Shown in pieces: positions 1-11,028 of a DNA stretch of 64,000 nt. Where the stretch lies: the NCBI GenBank assembly GCA_009602725.1, contig WELB01000053.1, forward strand, positions 127,387 to 191,386, in the 5' to 3' direction. Within the stretch, counting starts at the first letter, position 1; each line of letters starts with the position of its first letter. The translations under genes and the position numbers were made by a program. The DNA comes from Spirogloea muscicola (Eukaryota; Streptophyta; Zygnematophyceae; Spirogloeales; Spirogloeaceae). Below the pieces are notes generated by a model, which ran no database searches, was not told the origin of the DNA, and was given only the letters and a program-made list of their open reading frames with translations.

Positions 1-1334
1 AGCCTCCTTACCCATGTCAGTTGTTTTATTCATTTCCTTTCACTGGTCCTAAGCTTTCTGCTGTGCTTTGCTTTAGGATCTGGTGCAAGTTGCACTCTCA
101 GCCAATGAAACTCCATGTTATGTCCGCTCCAATGACAGGAGATGTTGTGGTTCCCTGTTGCATTGGCTGTCGACTGGTGCCTGTATAGATTGACTGAAGA
201 GAGCAAGAGTTCAGATGGAAACTGGCCCCTAGTACCTATACTAAGTAAGATTCGCCAAGACCACCGATGCAAGAGGACATTTGTGCAGTGACATAGCACG
301 CTGTACCATGTGAGACGTGCCAGACTCCTTGGATTGGTCCTGATATCTGGCATCCTCCTCAATGTCTTGCGACGCTCATCCTCAACTGCAGCAAGGAGTC
401 TGGCCTGTGCCCCTTTGTCGGATGCTTGGGCAAGCGCTGAGAAGGGAGTGACGAGGGGTTGCAGGGAGGGGGATGAGCAGGTTGCTAACTCGCAGATGCT
501 CCTCAATTGCACTTCGAACGTCAAGGAGTCTTCCTCGGCCTCGGCTGCAGGGCCAGCCAGACAAGGGAAGCGCAAGGGGAGAAGGGAGGCAACCTGGTGC
601 CAGCAACCGAGAAAGGCTGCCTGTGCAGTTTTGTTCAAGTGACCGGCAGCCCAGGCCGCCCATTCGTGTGGGAAGGGATGCCTGCAGGGAGGATGAAGGT
701 GAGGGGAAGGATGGGTGTTGTATCAGGGAAGCCAGGGATTGCAGGAGGGAGGCGTCGAATTCCTTGTACAGCTCGCCCACCATATCCGTTGGGGCGACTG
801 TCCGCTGCAGGTAGCCTGCTCGTCGGCCAAAGCAGCGAGTGAGGAGTGCCTGCGCCAGCTGCGGATCTCCGAGGAGAGGAAGGGAGGGAAGGGGGACAAG
901 GTGTTGCTGCAGTTGTTCACGGAAGTCCTCGGCTAGGTGAGATGGTGTGCCAAGGGGAACCTTGAGAACAGCCAGCCCATTGGCAGGGGTCTGGCAGCCT
1001 GGTGGGAGCTGGAGGTTGGTTGGGAGACCACGTGGTGACCATGCCAGTTCTTGGTTGGGCAAACCCGTAGGCCCATTGTGCTCAGGTCGTGTACGAGTAA
1101 GGGATAAGCCGCCATGACTTCTGACGGTGGGCCGACGATATGTGTGTAGTCGGCGTAGGAGGGGAAGAGGAGGTTGGGGTGCAGGCTCCAGGTGCGACGT
1201 AGTGCCCGGGAATGTGCCAAGGCGAAAAGTATGGGGCTGAGGGGATCTCCCTGGCGCGTGCCAGTTGTGGACCATAAGGTCGTCCAAGACTCCTCCGCAC
1301 GCCACAGCAGCCGCCCTGGCCGGCCATAGGCCAT
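1..1334 (-). pseudogene. LINE reverse transcriptase remnant
   Basis: On the minus strand an open frame near 1334-933 carries the RT block 4 motif RQGDPLSPILFAL (about 1215-1255) and, about 30 residues on, SYADYTHIVGP, the catalytic YADD box with its second aspartate changed to tyrosine. A second frame (to about 382) continues with the post-RT region containing RCFGRRAGYLQR and an MGGLG motif, and a third frame (to about 30) with a basic ERRKTLRRMPD stretch. The three pieces are collinear but in different frames, so at least two frameshifts separate them. This fits a dead non-LTR retrotransposon copy. The 5' part of the RT is missing; at 1345 the sequence passes into LINE material on the opposite strand. 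Assignment to the same family as the copies at 1345 and 59480 is inferred. Confidence 0.8.
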
Positions 1335-1344
1335 GAGGAAATAG

Positions 1345-1713
1345 GGGATTAAGACGGGGAAGTGATCACGCAGCCACTCTCACCAGATCGGCAACGACTG
1401 CAGGGCACGCGGTCGGCCTGGCGGCCCGGGCAAAAGAGCGCAAATACGCCGATCACCCTGTTAGTGATGAATTCGCGGCCCTGGCGATCGACGTACACGA
1501 GGCTTTCGGCAGCCGCTGGCTGGATCTCCTCCAGCGGCTTGCCCGTCAGGCCATTGATCGGCGGCCAGGTTTGCCAGGGGCGGTGCCCGGCTTCAACGCC
1601 GCCGGTTCGCTCGCCCAGGTATTCCGCATGCGCCTGGCGGTCTCGTTTCAACGCTCCCTAGCCCACGCCGTCCACACGCGAGCAGGCCGTGCTATGGCTG
1701 CTGCCTTCTCACA
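1345..1713 (+). mobile_element. LINE ORF C-terminal fragment
   Basis: An open plus-strand frame of about 120 codons reads AGHAVGLAARAKERKYADHP, then EFAALAIDVHEAFGSRWLDL, then RMRLAVSFQRSLAHAVHTRA. It matches the C-terminal part of the better copy at 59669-60436 (AGHAVGSAEQRKLQHYSDYP ... AAIDIFGCLGPRF ... RRRVSACLQRAQA). The N-terminal RT and the normal C-terminal tail are missing. At about 1700 the frame passes directly into a hairpin-family repeat (TTCTCACAGCCC), so this is a chimeric, truncated copy. Confidence 0.7.
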
Positions 1714-1888
1714 GCCCTTGCCCCCATTGGGAGAGCCACTTCTTCTTTGGGTCTCGGCGGAGTGCCTCTTTCCCTGCAGCGAGCTACTCTGACTTAATGT
1801 CGCTCACTCGCGGGTACTGAGCTTCCCTCTGCATCATCTCGTGTTTTGTAGTGTAGTCCCTTCTTCGGCACCTTTTTCCTTGGATGTG

Positions 1889-1955
1889 GACATTGTCCAT
1901 TCTTTCTTTGGCTGGCTTTGCTAGCCCCCCTTCTCTCAGGGCGAGCACTTTCTTT
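1889..1955 (+). repeat. GGCTGG hairpin repeat, tail TGTCCATTC
   Basis: Contains TTGTCCATTCTTTCTTTGGC followed by GGCTGGCTTTGCTAGCC and a GGGCGAGCACTTT end. It is the same organisation as the copy at 3001-3100 and, reversed, at 53235-53310. Confidence 0.6.
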
Positions 1956-2166
1956 TTTTCTACATTGACAGGCGGCCGGGCCTGCCCGGCCGCCTGGGGC
2001 GCTGCCCGGGGCGCTGCCCGGCTTCCATGCCGCCGGTCTGCTCGCCCAGGTCTTCCTTATGCGCCTAGCGGTCTCGTTCCGACGCTCCCTTGCCTACGCC
2101 GTCCTTACGCGAGCAGGCCGTGCTGTGGCTGCTGCCTGAGTCTCGGCGGAGTGCCTCTTTCCCGGG

Positions 2167-2523
2167 GCTTTCTGCCTCGCGGGCTGGCCACGCTGCGGCG
2201 AAGGCCGCTCGCAGCAAGGCGGCCAAACACGCCGACCACCCGGCTGCCGATGAGTTCGTCCCCCTGGCTGTGGACGTGCACGGCGCTCTCAGGTCCCACT
2301 AGCTCGACCTGCCAGGCTTGCACGGCGCGTGGTGTCCTGCAGGCGCGGTGAGCCGGCTGACTTCAACGCCGCTGGCTCGTGGGCTCAGGTATATCGTATG
2401 CGACTGTCCGTCTCCCTTCAGCGGTCCATGGCCCACGCCTTGCATCTGCGTGCCTTTCGTCAGGGGGATAATTTTCCGGCAGCTAGTCTGTCGGATTTGA
2501 GGCTCCTCACTCGTAACTACTGA
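2167..2523 (+). mobile_element. LINE ORF C-terminal fragment, second copy
   Basis: Plus-strand frames give GHAAAKAARSKAAKHADHP and EFVPLAVDVHGALRSH, a stop at about 2298, and then in another frame FNAAGSWAQVYRMRLSVSLQ through GDNFPAASLSDLRLLTRNY and a terminal stop at 2521-2523. These are collinear with the copies at 1345 and 31915. The internal stop and frame change show it is not functional. The sequence just after the stop (2540-2668) is the presumed 3' region and contains a hairpin repeat. Confidence 0.75.
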
Positions 2524-2589
2524 GTGGTCCAGCCTCCCCCGTTCTGCCATAGCCTCTTCAGGCCCCGAAGTCGCTGCTTAGCTCGTAGT

Positions 2590-2668
2590 TTGGCCCCTTC
2601 GAACCTTGTCAATTCTTTTCGGGCTGGCTTCTCACAGCCCTTGCCCCCCTTGGGAGAGCCACTTCTTT
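2590..2668 (+). repeat. GGCTGG hairpin repeat
   Basis: TGGCCCCTTCGAACCTTGTC, AATTCTTTTC, then GGGCTGGCTTCTCACAGCCC and a TTGGGAGAGCCACTTCTT end. It lies directly 3' of a LINE ORF stop codon, and a near-identical copy is at 3738-3825. Confidence 0.65.
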
Positions 2669-2772
2669 CCCTGCAGCGAGCTACTCTGACTTGATGTTGC
2701 TCACTCGCGGGTACTGAGCTTCCCTCTGCAACGTCTCGTGTTTTGTGGTGTAGTCCTTTTCGGCACCTCTTC

Positions 2773-2884
2773 GCGGTCCATTTGCGCGCAGGCCGCGCTC
2801 TGGCGGCGGCCTCTGGCTTCCGTCAGGGCGACGTCTTTCCGCCTGCTAGCTATTCAGATTTGCATCTACTGACTAGAGCTTACT
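2773..2884 (+). mobile_element. LINE ORF extreme C-terminus, third copy
   Basis: One frame reads VHLRAGRALAAASGFRQGDV then FPPASYSDLHLLTRAY and a stop, matching the tail of the copy ending at 2523. Only the last 35 or so codons are present. Downstream at 2885-2990 lie TGCTGTCTTAG and a hairpin repeat, as at 3370-3510. Confidence 0.6.
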
Positions 2885-2920
2885 GAGAGTCCGCTTGCTG
2901 CTGTCTTAGTCCTTAAACAC

Positions 2921-3000
2921 TCCGGCCCCTTCAGACCTTGTCCATCCCTGTGGGCTGGCCTCTCCCAGCCACCAGTTAATATGGCTGTGCTTGCTCTTTC
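2921..3000 (+). repeat. GGCTGG hairpin repeat, CCACCAGTTAAT type
   Basis: TCCGGCCCCTTCAGACCTTG, TCCATCC, GGGCTGGCCTCTCCCAGCC, ACCAGTTAATATGGCTGTGC and TTGCTCTTTC. This subtype is the one found with target-site duplications at 51862-51937. Confidence 0.7.
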
Positions 3001-3100
3001 TTTCTTTGGCTGTGGACATTGTCCATAGCCAAAGAATTCTTTTTGGACTGGCTTTGCCAGCCCTCCTCTATGGGCGAGCAATTTCTTCTTTCTTCTTCCA
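3001..3100 (+). repeat. GGCTGG hairpin repeat with GGGCGAGC end
   Basis: Contains TGGACATTGTCCATAGCCAA, ACTGGCTTTGCCAGCCC, ATGGGCGAGCAATTTCTTC and a TTCTTCCAGTGG end. The stem here is TGGCTTTGCCA, perfect. Confidence 0.65.
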
Positions 3101-3217
3101 GTGGAGAACGAACAGCGCTTCCAATGGAGACCGACGGCTGGAATTGGCCAGCCCAGTAAAAGGGCTGAACAGAAACCGGGCTGAGTTTTCCAGGGGGAAG
3201 CCCCGACACTTCGCACG

Positions 3218-3292
3218 AAGCAAGCGCGGCCAGATTAACTGGTGGCTGGGAGAGGCCAGCCCAAAAGAATGGACAAGGTCTGATGGAGTCGG
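3218..3292 (-). repeat. GGCTGG hairpin repeat, CCACCAGTTAAT type, inverted
   Basis: Plus strand reads AAGCAAGCGCGGCCAGATTA, ACTGGTGGCTGGGAGAGGCC, AGCCCAAAAGAATGGACAAG. This is the reverse complement of the TSD-flanked copy at 51862-51937. Confidence 0.75.
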
Positions 3293-3447
3293 AGTGCTAA
3301 GGACTGAGACAGCAGTAAGCGAACTCTCAGTAACCTCTCGTCAGAAGATGCAAATCTGAGTAGCTAGCACTTACTGACTCTATGTTACTGAATGAGAGCT
3401 CCCCTTGCTGCCGTCTTTAGCAATTAGTATCTTGCTTTTTGCGCCAT

Positions 3448-3665
3448 CCGGCCCCTCCAGACCTTGTCCATTCTTCTGAGCTGGCCTCTCACAGCCACCA
3501 AGTCACTTCAGAAGAAAGCAAGCACGGCCAGATTAACTGGTGGCTGGGAGAAGAAAGGGCTCGCCCATTGAGGATAGGGGCTGGAAAAGCAGCGCTTTGG
3601 AAGCGCTTTGTCCATTATTTTGGGCTGGCCTCTCCCAGCCACCAGTTAATCTGGCCGCGCTTGCC
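3448..3665. repeat. Nested cluster of three hairpin repeats
   Basis: A plus copy (3455-3508: CAGACCTTGTCCATTCTTCT, GAGCTGGCCTCTCACAGCC) is followed by a minus copy (3514-3560: AAGCAAGCACGGCCAGATTA, ACTGGTGGCTGGGAG), a fragment of the 'TTGAGGATAGGGGCTGGAAA' subtype (3560-3592), and another plus copy (3600-3665). The breaks suggest insertions into insertions. Confidence 0.65.
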
Positions 3666-3737
3666 TTGCTTTACTAAGTGGTCCATCCTCCCCTGTTCTG
3701 CCATAGCCTCTTCAGGCCCCGCAGTCGCTGCTTAGCT

Positions 3738-3825
3738 CGTAGTTTGGCCCCTTCGAACCTTGTCAATTCTTTTCGGGCTGGCTTCTCACAGCCCTTGCCC
3801 CCCATTGGGAGAGCCACTTCTTCTT
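3738..3825 (+). repeat. GGCTGG hairpin repeat
   Basis: Nearly identical to 2590-2668: AGTTTGGCCCCTTCGAACCT, TGTCAATTCTTTTCGGGCTG, GCTTCTCACAGCCC, ATTGGGAGAGCCACTTCTT. The upstream sequence (CATCCTCCCC...CGTAGTTTGG) also matches that before 2590, so the duplicated unit is longer than the hairpin. Confidence 0.65.
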
Positions 3826-4448
3826 TGTCCGACACAGACGGCGGGAGTGGCGAGGGGTGGGGCCGCGCCGCGTGGCAAGGCGCCGACTGCGGCCCTGCGC
3901 CGACGGCGGCGGCACAAGGGGTTAACGGCTGCCTTGGCGGGCGAGCAAGACCGCCGGATCATCATCTACGGCTGCGCTAGCCCACGGCAAAGCGGCCGCG
4001 GCGCAGTCAACACGTGGCGGCAGCCGCGCGCGCCGCCGCAAGATGCGGGCTTTTGGCGCGGGCGGCGCTGCGTCACGTGCCAGGCCCGCCTGGAAGTTAT
4101 CGGCGAGTTAGCGCGAGTTATCGGCCGCCGGGACGCGCTCCCGGCGCCTGTGGCCGGGCCGCCGGCGGTCAGGGCCGCCGTCAGTGAGGGACCGGGCCCC
4201 CGACAGGTAAGAGGGAGCGCCCAGCACGGGGCCGGGGCGGCGGGAAAGCGACACGGGCGGGCCCCGGCTGGCCGCCCCTCCCTCCTCCCGCGGAAGAGCT
4301 CCTGGTAAGCGGATTCAGTGCCACTTGGGGAGGGGGGGACGCGCAGCCGGCAGCAGCACTAATAAGACCCCGGGAGGAGGAGCTTGAGGGAGGCCAGTCG
4401 GAGCTCGGGCGCCGCCGCGGCTAGGGCTTGCGCCGCGCGGCGGCCGCC
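3826..4448 (+). promoter_or_regulatory. GC-rich 5' flank of the GAUT gene
   Basis: A GC-rich, CpG-rich stretch between the repeat cluster and the GAUT start codon. I see no other gene here. It presumably holds the promoter and 5' UTR; no TATA box is convincing. Confidence 0.4.
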
Positions 4449-7400
4449 ATGGCGAGCCTCAAGGCCGGGGGCGGCGGCGGCGGCGNGGCGCGCTGCACCA
4501 GCTCCTGCCGCGCCGCTTCGCCGCGCCCGCCGCCGGGCGCGACGTCTACTGCTCCGCCTGCCTCCTGCTCGTCGCCGCCATCGCCGTCCTCTCCCTCGCC
4601 ACGCCCATCTTCTGGACCATCAAGGCCAGCAGCTGGCACATCTACGTCCGCGAAGCCGACGCCAAGGACGGTGCGCTGAGACTGCCTCGCTGCCTGGCAC
4701 CGGCGCCCTCGTGATGCCTGCTTTGCCCTGCAAGACGGCGTTGCAGTGCAGTGATGCCTCCACGTCTCTCCTCAGTTGGGGTGTTCACGTCTCACACGAT
4801 CCTGCCGAACAGCAGCTTCAAGCTGACACACGAGCTGATCAGGGTGTAGGTGTCCCCGTGCTCTTCTTAGATCCCTGGCAAATCACACAAGAACCTGCTA
4901 CATCATTGCAGATAGTATGGTATGCCACTCACAGGCCCTTTCTGGGTTAGTGCCTGACTTGTTTTTCGTTCTGCTCTTTGCAGTCCCCTTCAGAATACAG
5001 GGCAGGAGCTACTCGGTCATGAACTACATCCATAACATAGCACAAGTAACAACACCACACACTACAAACCTTTTCACAGCAGTCTCGCGTTACGTGCAAT
5101 GTTGGTCAAGCCTGAGCAAGCGACCCTATGTAAAACTTTGACAGCTATCACGCATGCCCTCTACAAATCTAGGGTTGAACAGCCGTTTGGCAGCTGTGCT
5201 GCCCTGACCAGTGTTCTGCACCGTACAGGACGAAGTGGAGGACGGCGTCTATGGGGGAAAGGGTAGACTCATGCCTTTGCGGCTGTCAAGACAGAGCAGC
5301 CAGACTTCAAGCTTAGAGGAAGAAGAGGAGGAAAACCCTGGTGATGAGGCTGCTCCTGGTGGAGAGGAGGTTGCCCGTGGGGAAGGGCTGGAGAGCGTCT
5401 CATCATCGTCAAAGGTACCTTCTATTGCATCAGAATTGCCCGGACCTGGTATACCGGCATGGTCACAGCCTTGCGCTTAGTTAGTTGGGCTGTCAGGGTA
5501 GCTCTTGTCTTATCCCAGTGGTGCACTATGCAGAGTATCCATAAGGTTCACAGGCTCATTGTCCAAAAAGCATCTCTCAAAGCTGGAACATGCCAAGATG
5601 GGTCGTGTCATTGTTTTTGTGAAGATGCGTCGATGCATTCCTGCTCCCCAGCCCTTCCTTAGACGTTTTGCAGGCTGGCCTTCCTAACCAGAGGCTCTAT
5701 CTCTCTAATCTGCTAGCAGGTCTCATTGACATGTCACTCTCATGGCTGACTTCGTATGTGCAGGACACTGACGAGAAAGACAGGGGCAGCACTGACAATG
5801 CAGGTAGCAATAAATGCCTTGCACCAGTCATTGTATCTTTACTTAAACTGATCAGATTGCTATACTCAACAATAGGCCTGAGACGTGCATTGGACTGGTC
5901 ATGGAGCAGCTGCCCGTCTCCGGTGTTCTAGCTGAGTGGCCCAGCAAGTCGTTGTGCCTTGAGCTGATGGCACAGGTTGATCATTAAAGAGAACTAGGCC
6001 GCGCTTGGGTTGCCCAGAAGCCCAAAGTCCCTGTCTGACCGAAACCCTGGCAGACACAATTAATCATGACGAAGTCAAAGATTAGTGTGTTTTGCAGCTC
6101 TAGCAGATGCACTGCGCAACATACTCATACTTGACCTTTACATAGCTAGCTGCCAGGGGGCAAGTCAGGAAGGAGGAGGGTGCTCTGGGCAGTTGAGGCA
6201 GTCGTCTAGTGTTCTGCTTGATGTTCATTAGAACGCATAACCTCAGGGTGCTACGTTATGATCATTTGACTGCATCATCAAGCATGCCCTGCTTCAGAAG
6301 TGGTCAGCACACGTGTCAAGGTCTTGGGGGAGTCATGAATTACTGCATGCAGACGTCAGGAATGCTAATATATCTGCTTTTCACCTGGCAGATCGTATCG
6401 CTTCTATGAGGAGCCTCCTACGAGGACAGCTCAATCTTGCTAAGCAGCACGCAACGAATGTGAATGTGTTCCAGAACAAGCATCTGTCAAGGCACCTAAG
6501 CGTGTTGATAGCAAGGGCAGAGGACCTTGTGGCTCAACTAGATGGCGAGCAGGCAGTCTGGAGTGACGCAGATGTCTTCCCCAGCACCTTACAGCTGCTG
6601 GAAGTAACAAATGCCAGGTCAGCTCCTGCATTAACCTGCTTGCCATGCAAACCCTTCTGCTGCATAAGCTGGCTCTGTGTATACCTTGTTTGGAACTCTG
6701 TCAGAAGGTTTTGTTATATCTGGCTCTGTAGTACTCCTTGGCTAGGAAGGTGCATGTCCTTCCTGTACAGACCAATCTAAAGGTGAGCATTTCCCCTGCT
6801 ATTGTGGTGGTGTTGAATAGGGCTAAGGAATGGCAAGGCAATCTCCTCAATATGAGGAAGCTGAAGGCAAGCATTGCCAAAGGCAAGGAACGGTTGCTGC
6901 GACTGCGACGGGAGCGTAACATGCTTGACCTGGCTGCTGCCAAAGCACTACCCAAGGCCTTGCACTGTGTCAGCCTACGTTTAACCATTGAGCTCAATAA
7001 GGATGAGCGACTCAAGCAGGTGCGCATGCAGACAGTCTTGTCAGCCTAATGCCCAGAAAATATCTTGCCCTTCACATGACAAGGATCGATCAGGACAGGC
7101 TCCTCCTGCTGTTTGCTCTCTGTTAACGACTGCATCTTTCTTGAGTGAGATTGTTGTTAAAATCATGTTGCGCTGCCTCATGCTGCATTCCCTCAAGATA
7201 CAAATCGTTAAAAGAAGTTGTTGCGCCTTGTCTTGATCTGTGGTTGTTGATGTTGCCTATGTGAAGAAAGTTGCTGTAGTGGTCATGGCTTCTACTGAAG
7301 GTTACGTACTAAACTGCTGAGGTTGTGTGAACGTTTCAGAGCTTAGCAGCCCGCCTTGAGGCAGACAAGGATAGGCTGCAGGATGGCGAGCTCAACCACT

Positions 7401-9250
7401 ATGCACTTTTCTCCGACAATGTCCTTGCGGCCTCGGTGGTTGTGGCTTCCCTCGTGAGGGCAGCCAAGAACCCCAAGAGACAGATCATCCACATTGTCAC
7501 GGATGAAGTGAACAGACCCGCCATGGAGGCGTGGTTTGCCATACACCCGCCAGCACCTGCTGCACTGGAGATCCAGACCCTGAGTGATTACCCCTGGCTG
7601 AATGCCAGCTACTGCCCAGTCCTTCAACAGCTGGCATCCGCGGCATCAAAGAGCTACTATTTCAGTCAGTCCGCAGAAGGTTAGTGAATAAATGTTTCCA
7701 TCTATGATGCCATCATGAAATGCTGCAGGCATGCATGTACAGATGTAGACTTGCTACTGAGTGAAGCATGTGATAGCTTATCTTTACTCCGGAGAGTGCA
7801 GATGCAGGTCTCAGAAAGTCTAAGCTCTTCAGTGGCTGGTACTTCAGTGGCTGGTACTTACAATTGTTTCTGGCCTTATGTGTCGCTGGTATGTCAAAAG
7901 GAGTATTCCCACAGGCTTCAGATAAGGCCTTTACATATGACTTATTCCATGCTCAATGATGGCAGGTACATTGCCGCAATCTTCGAATGCTGATATTGAT
8001 ACTTCTGATATCTCTGGCGCCAAGCAGCCCAAGTATCGGAACCCTAAATATCTGTCAATGCTCAATCATCTGCGATTCTACCTTCCGGAGGTAAGAGCCA
8101 ACCCAGTCCATGCATAAGCATCTGGGCAGGCTTTCTCTGCAGTTGTGAATTGTTTGCCTATGTAGCCCACCATGCATTGGCACCAGGAGGCATCGACGCA
8201 ATGTTGTTGCAGCCCAGCACAAGGAAAATATAGAATCTTAGCAGTGTCTGCAACCATTAGACTTTGCAGAAGTGAATTACTACCATACTACCAAACCTGG
8301 TGCCTGTCCTTGACATTGGATAGTGATATTGATATAGTGATAGGAGTGGTCTGAGAGAAACACATCACCCACACAGAAATCCGACATTTCTTCTTTGCCA
8401 TTCCTTCTGGGGTACGGCCTTTAAGGTCAACATTGGCAATTGCTCAGTGTTCATTGAAAATTTCTCTATCTGCTCACCCTTCCTTCCTGCGTGCTGAGCA
8501 GATGTTCCCTAGTCTGGACAAGATTGTGTTCCTGGATGACGACATTGTGGTCCAGAAAGACTTGGCTCCCTTATGGGACATACCTCTGCACGGCAACGTC
8601 AATGGAGCAGTATTTACCTGCACTGGGAAATTCCATCGGCTTCACCAGTACCTCAACTTCTCAAACCCATTGATATCTGATCACGTCGACCCCAGTGGCT
8701 GCGGCTGGGCTTACGGCATGAACGTGTTTGACCTCAAGGCCTGGCGGGAGAGGGGCCTGACGGCTGTGTACCACAGATGGCAGAGTCAGGTACAGGAAGA
8801 GGAAGGATCGAGATGCTTCCATGCTCCAGTGCATAGAAGCTACGGTTGACAAATGACTGATCCAACTAGAGTGCACATGGTGCGTGCAGTATCTTTCTTA
8901 AGCCTGTTTGAGTATGTGCAAGTTTGGAAAGGCTCAATCTGATGAGTCTTCCTGTCTTGTGGACCATGCAGAATGCTGATCGTCAACTGTGGCGGCTAGG
9001 TACACTTCCCCCCGGCTTGTTGACTTTTTACAACCTCACGAGAGGTCTAGACCCCTCATGGCACGTCCTGGGTCTGGGCTACGAGTCCAAGACGACACTA
9101 GCGGAGGTCGAGCAGGCGGCTGTGGTACACTGGAATGGCAATCGGAAGCCGTGGCTGGACACCGCCATCCCACAATTCCGCCAGCGCTGGCTCCAGCATG
9201 TTGCCAAAGATGACCGTATCCTCTCTGACTGCAACTTCGACATCCAATGA
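4449..9250 (+). CDS. Galacturonosyltransferase, GAUT-type (GT8)
   Basis: Ten exons with consistent phases: 4449-4670, 4776-4843, 5229-5414, 5764-5803, 6392-6617, 6821-7019, 7340-7679, 7966-8090, 8502-8789, 8972-9250; about 655 aa. It predicts a type II Golgi membrane protein. Exon 1 encodes a signal anchor (CSACLLLVAAIAVLSLATPI), followed by an acidic variable stem. The GT8 domain starts near SDNVLAASVVVASLVRAAK, with HIVTDEVNRPAM, RNPKYLSMLNHLRFYLPE, the metal-binding DDD of FLDDDIVVQKDL, CGWAYGMNVFDL and the C-terminal LPPGLLTFYNLT and HWNGNRKPWL. GAUTs transfer galacturonate from UDP-GalA in pectin synthesis. ATG 4449 has a strong context (GCCGCCATGG). The N at 4486 must hide a length error: the frame after it is shifted relative to the ATG. 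A non-pectin GT8 acceptor in an alga cannot be excluded. Confidence 0.93.
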
Positions 9251-10584
9251 CGTCAAGGCAGTTGACCATGGTGTCAGCTTCCCTGCGATTGGCAGGGTCG
9301 GTGACAACAGTGTCGCCACTGTATACCTTATTGGTAGAGCAGATTGCAGCACATGCTGCTTCCACTTGTGCTGTACATGATCCAGCTTTTGCCTGGAGGA
9401 GGCCGGGAGGAGCCATTGCACTCCAGCTTAGAAATTGCTTTGCAGCACCTTCAATCACTCTTCCTGCCATATGCAGGTCGAAATTGTATCTCTGACATTT
9501 AGCTGTGCTCACAACTAGTGGCTATTATGGCCTCACGTGAAAAGTAAAATTCTATGAACCCTGCTGAACACTGCATCTAGCTTTTGCCAAAGTTCATCTT
9601 GCAGCGACTGAGAGTTGCTTGTCACTTTGCCTCTCTTTGCCAACTTTGCTATGGATGTTTGAGAGACATTCCTCACTATTCAAGGAATACAAGCGACCTG
9701 CAGAGGCTTCATGTTTTTGTGCAAGTGATGGTGCCACAGGCGTCTTCAATACACACGAGCCAATTATGGTAGTTTTGAGTCACTGAGATTGACATTCTCG
9801 TCGTTGTTTACCATCTAAATGCATCCACTGATGAAAATCAAGGGATCACATTGCCTACCTTAACTATCAAGATGACAACAGCAAATTTTACTGATTCGTA
9901 CACAAGCTTTTTCCCCACCTAAAAGTCCATCTGTGCAGCTACATGTCTAATGAGATACAACCGTGTTGAGGCAGTTGATTGAGCTTAATTAATTAGTGTA
10001 TGTCAATACAATGTGTGCTGCAATATGCTAATGTTGGATTGGTTATTATCTGCCAAAAGTGATCATGAACATAAGTTTATGCATCCATGTGCAACAAGCA
10101 GCAACTCTGATCTATGTTCCCACCACTAATGCGTAGACAACCATGTCATGCAGTAGCTTGTGCACCAACATTACGACGTGCCACAACAACAAACCCATGT
10201 CAAACAGCATAGTTGTGCAGCCAATGCTCTCACCCCATGCACGAAGTCTGAGAGATTTGGACTTTGGCATTATGACCAGACGACAGATTCATGAGCACGC
10301 CAAAACCCCCTGGTAAAGTGACTGTGACCACCACTTGCTTGACTTGCCAATAAGCACTGCTGATTGCTCGGCAGTGCAATTTGGCAGCCCAAAATTGGTC
10401 CATATTACATATGTACTCTAAGAGGACATTGGCACGTGCATCCTTGTCAATCTCAACATCTATGGCTGGTACATATCCTCCTGGGTACTCCAGATTCGTA
10501 CATCCAATAATGGTTGAGCAGCTCCTGTCAACTCCGCAACCATTTCCTGCCCGCCTCTGAACAATTTCAGAATGGGGTCAATGC
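9251..10584. other. Intergenic, no gene seen
   Basis: Less GC-rich sequence between the GAUT stop and the small minus-strand gene. It must contain the two convergent 3' UTRs. No ORF, RNA gene or repeat of this window's families is evident. Confidence 0.4.
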
Positions 10585-11028
10585 CTAGTAGTTCTTTGCC
10601 CGGTTCTCTGCCCGGTTGGCAGAGTCTTTGAAATCATTCTTCACATCCTCTGCCGTGTCCTTTGCCCTCTCCTTGTACTCGCCAGCCTTGTTCTTCGTGT
10701 CCTCAGCCCAGTTGCGGCCCTTGTCAAGAGTTTCCTGCTCATTCACCAAGTGAAGCCTCAGATTAGAAGACCTATCCACACACCCCAAATCATTGCCTAC
10801 TTACACCTCCAAGGCCCTAGACACATCTCAAACGTCCGCATTCTATTGAACGGCACAGCAAATGGCCATGCATTGATCATGACGTCCACACTAGGGCGAG
10901 GATACACATTGACTGACCTGGGCCTCCCTATTGCCCTTGTCGGTTCCAAGGACATAGTACAAGACTCCGCCAATGGCAGCAATGCCAATAGCCGTGAGCA
11001 GGTTGTCCCTGTTGATTTCGATACCCAT
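10585..11028 (-). CDS. Small membrane-anchored LEA-like protein
   Basis: Two exons, 11028-10918 and 10734-10585, joined in phase 0 by a GT-AG intron; 86 aa. The first exon, starting MGIEINRDNLLTA, encodes one hydrophobic helix (AIGIAAIGGVLYYVLG, about residues 13-28). The second is a charged amphipathic helix rich in K, E, D, A and N (NKAGEYKERAKDTAEDVKND, ending RAENRAKNY). The 11-residue periodicity of K/E/A resembles group 3 LEA and other stress-induced helical proteins, and the anchor suggests plastid, mitochondrial or ER membrane attachment. The domain is too short and generic for a firm family assignment. The start is the first ATG of the hydrophobic frame, and exon joining is supported by frame continuity only. 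Confidence 0.7.

Noticed and set aside
1889-3825. Regularly recurring short repeats that might look like a CRISPR array
   Set aside because: Copies occur in both orientations with unequal spacing and nested breaks, in an intron-bearing eukaryotic genome; they are dispersed insertions.
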